Positions 58,966 through 64,000 of a stretch of 64,000 nucleotides of DNA are shown in pieces; positions within the stretch are counted from its first letter, which is position 1, and each line of letters begins with the position of its first letter. This DNA comes from Neonectria sp. B-13. Lineage: Eukaryota > Ascomycota > Sordariomycetes > Hypocreales > Nectriaceae. The stretch spans positions 1,178,001-1,242,000 of the forward strand of contig NOKP01000005.1 in assembly GCA_002682825.1 (NCBI GenBank), read 5' to 3'. A model generated the notes under the pieces. It had not been told where the DNA came from. It worked only from the letters and a program-made list of their open reading frames with translations, and made no database searches. The position numbers and the translations under genes are program-made.

Positions 58966-59510
58966 GTTGGCAAGGCTCAAGGCCAATTTAAAAAGAATCG
59001 CCATGTGGTTCGTACAGTTATTTTAACACAAGCGAGGAATATGAAATACAAGACTCACTGCACAACGTAGTTTGAATTGTGGCGATGAGAACACGAGTAG
59101 TGATTGAGCCTAGCGATGGAAGGTAATTTTTAACAAACGCAACGATTACTCACTGCAATACATGAACGTAAGAATCCAACTTAACTCACAATATGCTATG
59201 GTATCGGATCATGGACTATTCTTTTTTCGGAATCCGTGAGTGTGGATTGTGTGCAGCCCCTGGATTTCTAGCGTCGGCTGTGTTCGGATACGGACAGCCA
59301 TTGAGCTTCCGCTTTTGAGCTCGTTACCATCTTAAAACGTGCAACGGCAGCCCCCTTCGATAGCGGGAACATAAATCATGGGAGAGCTATCCTCTTTACA
59401 ACACAACTCACAGGCTTTTCAGAGCGCCTCTGCCCGCAGAGCCATTCCATCAAGCAACGGTCACAAAGACGAGACCCCATTGTATTGAAGTGCGACGACA
59501 AGCCATCGCG
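58966..59510 (+). promoter_or_regulatory. Hydrolase promoter with CGGAT elements
   Basis: CGGAT at 59,205-59,209, ATCCG at 59,232-59,236 and CGGAT at 59,285-59,289 lie 220-310 bases before the ATG at 59,511. The 3' flank of the monooxygenase gene is included. No other gene is seen. Confidence 0.55.
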
Positions 59511-60594
59511 ATGAATGGCTATACTGAGTCTTGGCTCAAGGTACGTAGAATCCGGACGTCTATTCGTTGACAGAAAAGCTGACATGGTGGACTAGTTTGA
59601 GGAAAGTCTGGGCGTTCGGCCAATTCTCAATGGAACTGCTGAAGAAATGCGCGCCCAGCATGGTGGTCTCATGAGCGCATTGGCAGCACAGTATCCTCCC
59701 AGCCCTGAATCCGTCCAAACCTATGACGGCACATACGAGACCTTTAGCTATCGCGTCTATCGCCCCGCTGCTCCTAGTGGTGCAGACCTCCCTGTTGGTG
59801 TATATTACCACCCTGGTGGGCTAGTCGTTGGCCCGTCAATTGCCGATGAGTATTTCTGTGCTACTACCGCCGTTTCCAACAACACAATCATCGTCGCCAT
59901 CAAGTACAGACTATCTCCAGAGTTCAGAGCACCGGCGCATCTTGAGGATGCGTTGAACGGTTTTGAATGGGTAGGTTCACGTTTCCTAGCAAGTAGAACG
60001 GGAGGGCCCTGGACATGGCTGATAGATGTACAGGCACATCGAAACGCAACTACATTTGGAGGGGATGCAACAAAGATGTACGCTATTGGAGTCTCAGCAG
60101 GAGCTGGACTCGCAACTTCTCTCACCCGCAGGATTATTTTGGGCCAATCTGGACTAGACCAGAAGACTGTCAAGGGCCTGGTTGTTTTCTGCCCCGTTGT
60201 GTTGCACCCCGACAACATTCCGGGTGGCTACAAGTCAATTCACACGTCTTCCACAGAGAACAGGACGAACGTACCACTCGTGGACGGAAGCTCAATCCGT
60301 CTATTTTTCGACCTTGCAGGGCTTGATGCTAAAGACAGGGACTATTTCCCTGCACTGGATGCGGAAAGCTATAAGAGATTTCCGCCGACATATGTATCTA
60401 ACTGCGAGTTGGACTCATTGCGAGATGACGGTAGGGTTTTGCTGGAATCCTTAAAGGGTGCTGGCGTGAGCGTTAAGACCGACTACTACCCTGGCCTTCC
60501 ACATTGCTTCTGGATAGTGCCCTCTCTGCCTGAAACTGGGGAATTCATGAAAAATGCTCATGGGGCAGTGAAATGGGTCATTAGTCAATTGTAG
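59511..60594 (+). CDS. Alpha/beta-hydrolase (HSL-type esterase)
   Basis: Exons 59,511-59,540; 59,596-59,970; 60,034-60,594 with introns of 55 and 63 bp give 321 residues. The 63-bp intron is a multiple of three and has no stop, so an unspliced product would also be open. The oxyanion motif is HPGG at 82-85 (in place of HGGG), the nucleophile elbow GVSAG has Ser 156, Asp sits in CELDSLRDDG and His in LPHCFW. No signal peptide is present, so it is cytosolic. In this cluster it could hydrolyse the aryl ester made by the BVMO to acetate plus a phenol. A general esterase or lactonase is the alternative. Its promoter shares the CGGAT element. Confidence 0.88.
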
Positions 60595-60749
60595 TTATCG
60601 GTTGTTGTGTGTTTATATACAGCCGATTAAAGTTGGGCTAAATGTTGCAGAAGGTATTACAAAGCTGTAAATTGCACAGTTAATATATTTGTCATGGCCC
60701 GGTTTTTATGCAGCCCATTTACCTTATTCGATAGCCGCGATTTGAGAAT

Positions 60750-61028
60750 ATGTCTATCCATCATGGGGAAACTGGCGGTCGGTTGGGTATTACCGTTGAG
60801 AATCTAGAAGATGGACCTTATATGCAAAGTCTGAAAGTCAATGGCAAGCCATGGGGCTGGAGCTGGGTTAGCCATGATGATTTGTTCAGAGAGCACGAAC
60901 AGGGACGCCTGCTGGAATTTGTCACTGGTAGGGCGCCATTCGTTACTTTGTGCTTTTTGGAGCGCGCCACAGACACCGTTCGTTCCATCATTCGAGGTAT
61001 CACTCATCTGAAATTATGCCCGATTTAA
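60750..61028 (+). pseudogene. GH92-like alpha-mannosidase C-terminal relic
   Basis: About 60 codons from 60,750 resemble the last beta-sandwich part of GH92 alpha-1,2-mannosidases (GGRLGITVENLEDGPYMQS, KVNGKPWGWSWVSHDDL, GRLLEFVTG). The remainder of the frame to 61,028 is not protein-like. The catalytic part is absent and no upstream exons are seen, so it is a fragment. The family call is from memory of the motif order. Confidence 0.45.
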
Positions 61029-61189
61029 TCCCGCTTTTTAGGTAAAGACGTTGATCGATGCAATATGACTCGGAGAAGGATCTACGCCCAGCCTTGCTGC
61101 TACCATATCCGGCAGTGTTGCTGTAAAATACGCAAGATTGATATAGTTCACAAAGGATAACTCTTGCAGACTGCGTCACATTTGCAATA

Positions 61190-62239
61190 TCAGTCCAATC
61201 GCCGATTCTTCAACTCCCACCCTTCTAAAACCACCCCTTCCCACGCGCCCTTTGCCACCTCGTCTAAAACAACATCCACTATCGCCAACTCCTCCTCTGG
61301 CACTGAGCTCCCGAAACAACTCACCATGACTAAATTTGCTGCTAGTGTTATCTGGGTCACGAACACCAATACTCCCGCTCTCATAGCTGCTCGCCTCTCG
61401 CCATCCTCCTCGGCTAGATTTAGCACTGTGGGATAGACGCATAGTCTCTTCCCCAGGCTGCATGCGCCGAGCTGCCTCACCCGGGTCAAGACGTACTCGG
61501 CCACGCCGCGCACCGTCTCGTCCCCCTCAAACGCTGGGAAACAATCTCCGAAAGGTGTCATCTGCAGCTTCACGGCTAGCCGATCTGCCTTCGTGAGCAG
61601 GACAATCACCACATTTGGGCGAAAGAGCGGGTTGCGGAGCAGGCTTTCAAGGAGGTCTAGGCTGGCTTGGAGCTGATTTGGCGGGGCCGGCGGCAGGTGT
61701 GGCGAGAGAGAGGCCGAAGGGGCCGTGTCGGCGTAGCTGGACAGGGCGAGGGGAAAGACGATAGTGGACGCGCGACCCTCAAATTGGTGCATCACCTTGC
61801 GGCTAAGCGTGCTAGGCACCTCGGAGAACAGGAGGCGTAGGGTACTAGGGCCCTCGAGCAGGACCTCGTTAATTGAGTCGGCGGCGCGACGGTTCAGGAC
61901 ATCGTCTTTGGCTTTCTCTTTCTCCTCCGCGTCCTGCTGCCCTGTCACATAATCTTCACTCGGAGTGAGCGTCACCGAACTAACAGTGCTGCGACCATCC
62001 TCCTCAACTCCTCCTCCGTCCCCGGGAACAGATTCTCCGGTGACATCCGGCACATCCCCGCCGGGGGCCAGCAGCTGCAACAGCGCCGACTTGCCGCCTC
62101 CAGCCAGCCCAAGGACGAGGATGTGCGCGATATTGCGCTTGGCCTGGTGGTCGACGGCGAGCTGGGCGTCGATGGCAGCGGAGTGGCGGCGACCGGCGTC
62201 GGTGCTGTGGGCGAAGGTTCTAGTCAGGGCGCCGAACAT
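61190..62239 (-). CDS. Atypical G-alpha-like GTPase
   Basis: A single exon encodes 349 residues from ATG 62,239. The P-loop GLAGGGKS is at 44-51 (G-alpha usually has GAGESGKS). A segment with the layout of switch II to beta-4 follows (LLFSEVPSTLSRKVMHQFEGRASTIVFPLALSSYAD), but without the DVGGQ motif whose Gln is needed for GTP hydrolysis. LLTKADRL replaces NKxD. The helical domain of normal G-alpha subunits is reduced to an acidic Ser/Gly-rich linker, and the usual C-terminal receptor tail is not obvious. It is probably a degenerate heterotrimeric G-alpha relative that may bind but not hydrolyse GTP normally. It is a known type of fungal G-alpha-like protein, with unknown function. Confidence 0.75.
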   Translation of the reverse strand: MFGALTRTFAHSTDAGRRHSAAIDAQLAVDHQAKRNIAHILVLGLAGGGKSALLQLLAPGGDVPDVTGESVPGDGGGVEEDGRSTVSSVTLTPSEDYVTGQQDAEEKEKAKDDVLNRRAADSINEVLLEGPSTLRLLFSEVPSTLSRKVMHQFEGRASTIVFPLALSSYADTAPSASLSPHLPPAPPNQLQASLDLLESLLRNPLFRPNVVIVLLTKADRLAVKLQMTPFGDCFPAFEGDETVRGVAEYVLTRVRQLGACSLGKRLCVYPTVLNLAEEDGERRAAMRAGVLVFVTQITLAANLVMVSCFGSSVPEEELAIVDVVLDEVAKGAWEGVVLEGWELKNRRLD

Positions 62240-62423
62240 GGTGATGCGGGGGAGGTTACGAGTGTCGGTTTGGGCGAGCTGAGGGGTATGCTTGGGGGAT
62301 TTGGATATAATTTAGGAATGATGATTGGCGCGGTGGAGGAGGGGGAGGAGAGAGAGGGTATAGGCGAGGGGAAGGTAGGGCGGTTAGACATAGTGGAGAG
62401 AACTGGAGAGAAAGGATGAATAG

Positions 62424-62505
62424 TAGAATCTCCAACGCGACTGCGTGAAGAAAGGTTGATAGTAGGATTTCAAACACAACTGCTTGAAGGAAGATGCCTA
62501 TAGCT
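62424..62505. repeat. Diverged tandem duplication, about 40-45 bp
   Basis: Two imperfect copies of a unit resembling TAGTAGAATCTCCAACGCGA followed by CTGCGTGAAG lie in tandem upstream of the G-alpha-like gene, differing mainly by transitions. Confidence 0.5.
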
Positions 62506-62578
62506 TCAATCAAGCTTGATTGGAGGAAGGTGTGTATTGAGATTGTGTCAAGTGGATGTTCATGTCCGTGTCTAGGAA

Positions 62579-62603
62579 GAGAGAGAGAGAGAGAGAGAGA
62601 GAG
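62579..62603. repeat. (GA)n microsatellite
   Basis: About twelve GA dinucleotides upstream of the G-alpha-like gene. Confidence 0.95.
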
Positions 62604-64000
62604 TGGTGCACGGACAGAAGTGCAGTGTTGGCGAGGCAAAACGAGGTGCACGGACGGTGCGTCTTGTTAAAAAGTGCAGACAGAACACGAGAAAACGACA
62701 GAACACAGCACAGCCTTTGTACAGTAGGTTGGAATAGCTTCAGCTACCAAAACGTCGCAAAGTACGCCAGGGTCCGAATGAAAGATTTGTGAGCCTTGCG
62801 GAAGTGGCTTTACAACGCAACCAAACGCCAGGACAGCGTACAGCTCGAGAGGGCAGTTGCAGAGTAGTAGCAGAACAAGAGGAAGAGAGTGAGGAAGAGC
62901 CTCCACGGCGCCAGTTAACGAGGGCAAAACGGCCCTCGCAACGATACCCGGATTGAGATCTTTGACCATTGCATGGATCTGGTTATGTTGCGAGACACTG
63001 AGCCGTGGAGTCATCGTTACAGTACTGTTAGCAACGAGCCTATTGCTATTAGATTGGATCATGTACATGTTATCAACAGGGTGGTCATGTGAACACCTTC
63101 GTGGTCTACAGACGGCTCGCCGAACCTTTGCCAGGCACAGCCTAATAGGAAGGCGGTCAAGGAACCAGACATCCCCTGAACACCACAGAGATAGCCCAGG
63201 GGGACAGACACACATATACACAATACAAGTCATCTGAGTGCCATGCTTACTTTCCAACAGTTGTGGCTTTGTTGGAGTGAGAACGCAGGAACCTGGGGGT
63301 GGGGGCAAAGGCCAAACTTGGGTCTACAATTGTCCCTTGCTGCCTAGCGTGTGGTCAGAGCCGATTATACCTTTCCTCCCATTTTGTCTGGAAAGATCTT
63401 ATCCACGGAACTTTGTGCTTCATGACGCTTGCACTATGACATACTGAGCCGAGCCGAGCTGCCACCTTACTTAGGTGTGGTAGCCCTGCTAGCTAACTAC
63501 TCTCATCCAGACGTAGGAACACAGCTGCTGGGAACCATCAGATCTCTTTCTCACTGGAATATATCTTAAAATTTACTCTATGACTTGCACCCTACAATAT
63601 CCTTTTAACTTATCCGCTATCTGCGGCATGTGAAAATAACTAATGCTGAGAGTCATCTCGGAAAGTTTAAGACCTTCACATGCTAAAGCTTGGCTATCAC
63701 TGTGCGTCTCTCTGCACTGTTATCCGACACATTTCCTTGGCAAATTCGGCAAGATGGTGTTCGTAGTGGTGGAATCTTCTTGCACGATTCTGTTGCTAGA
63801 GTGAAGTTGCTAATCAGTTACGTACTGAAGGTAGCGGAGCGGGCCTGAACTCGCGCTTTTTCGACCGCCGCTTAGCTACGTTGAGGCAGAAGTTTCGTTT
63901 CGTGGGCGTACCCCATTAGGAGGCCGGGCACTGACGTTAGGTTATCGGGCGTACCAATTCTCACGCACAGATATCACATGCGGCTGTTCAGGTGGTCGTG

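Larger units (their letters stand above)
62240..64000. other. Upstream of G-alpha-like gene, no further gene seen
   Basis: About 1.76 kb to the window edge. It includes the G-alpha-like gene's promoter with the repeats above. Open frames (for example a 213-codon minus frame at 62,667-63,308) are Cys/Leu/Pro-rich without recognisable motifs and I do not support them as genes. No tRNA was recognised. Confidence 0.4.

Noticed and set aside
59971..60033. 21-residue insert in the alpha/beta-hydrolase frame
   Set aside because: It has a GTAGGT donor and TACAG acceptor, and its removal gives the normal family sequence, so it is an in-frame intron.
62667..63308. 213-codon minus-strand frame
   Set aside because: There are no recognisable motifs, Cys/Leu/Val/Pro content is odd, no plausible introns or homologous neighbours; treated as a chance frame.

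Overview
The window is chromosomal DNA of a filamentous ascomycete (Pezizomycotina). The evidence is short spliceosomal introns (47-83 bp, GT..AG) in many genes, HET-domain proteins, Zn2Cys6 regulators, fungal-type phenol 2-monooxygenase, Baeyer-Villiger monooxygenase (BVMO) and intradiol dioxygenase genes, and extreme AT-rich blocks whose internal copies differ almost only by C-to-T/G-to-A changes, the mark of repeat-induced point mutation (RIP). It reads as an accessory or subtelomere-like region. I cannot name the species.

Layout. 1-10,240 is a RIP-ruined repeat block with a 100-base assembly gap (7,481-7,580) and no intact gene. 10.2-13.3 kb holds a membrane-protein gene carrying an in-frame stop. 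13.5-15.9 kb has a 170-bp tandem duplication, a small AT island and an unassigned GC-rich stretch. 15.9-22 kb holds a SET-domain gene, a cytochrome P450 with a stop in its membrane anchor, an alpha/beta-hydrolase relic and a decayed Zn2Cys6 regulator. 22.4-23.5 kb is a second RIP block. 24.6-28.1 kb has an intact Zn2Cys6 regulator next to a short-chain dehydrogenase. 28.9-38.1 kb has a decayed Ser/Thr-rich frame, a HET-ankyrin protein, an aldo-keto reductase and a second HET protein. 38.4-39.7 kb is a vanillyl-alcohol-oxidase-like gene cut by a third AT island.

40.7-47.4 kb is a pyruvate-node group: an L-lactate-dehydrogenase-like gene with unusual active-site loop residues, an intronless PEP synthase and an intronless pyruvate decarboxylase of the bacterial/plant type. 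The last two are candidates for horizontal origin.

48.1-60.6 kb is the most coherent unit: Zn-alcohol dehydrogenase, Zn2Cys6 regulator, BVMO, intradiol (hydroxyquinol-type) dioxygenase, phenol 2-monooxygenase and an alpha/beta-hydrolase. The chemistry fits a route from a hydroxyaryl alcohol or ketone through an ester and hydroquinone to hydroxyquinol and ring opening. Every promoter in this unit carries clustered CGGAT/ATCCG elements, some at exact 11- or 12-bp spacing, which suggests one regulon under the local Zn2Cys6 protein. The window ends with a GH92-like relic (60.75-61.0 kb), an atypical G-alpha-like GTPase (61.2-62.2 kb) and about 1.7 kb with no recognisable gene.

Several genes between 10 and 30 kb are broken by in-frame stops that single C-to-T or G-to-A transitions could have made, which hints that RIP may have leaked from the repeats into neighbouring genes.
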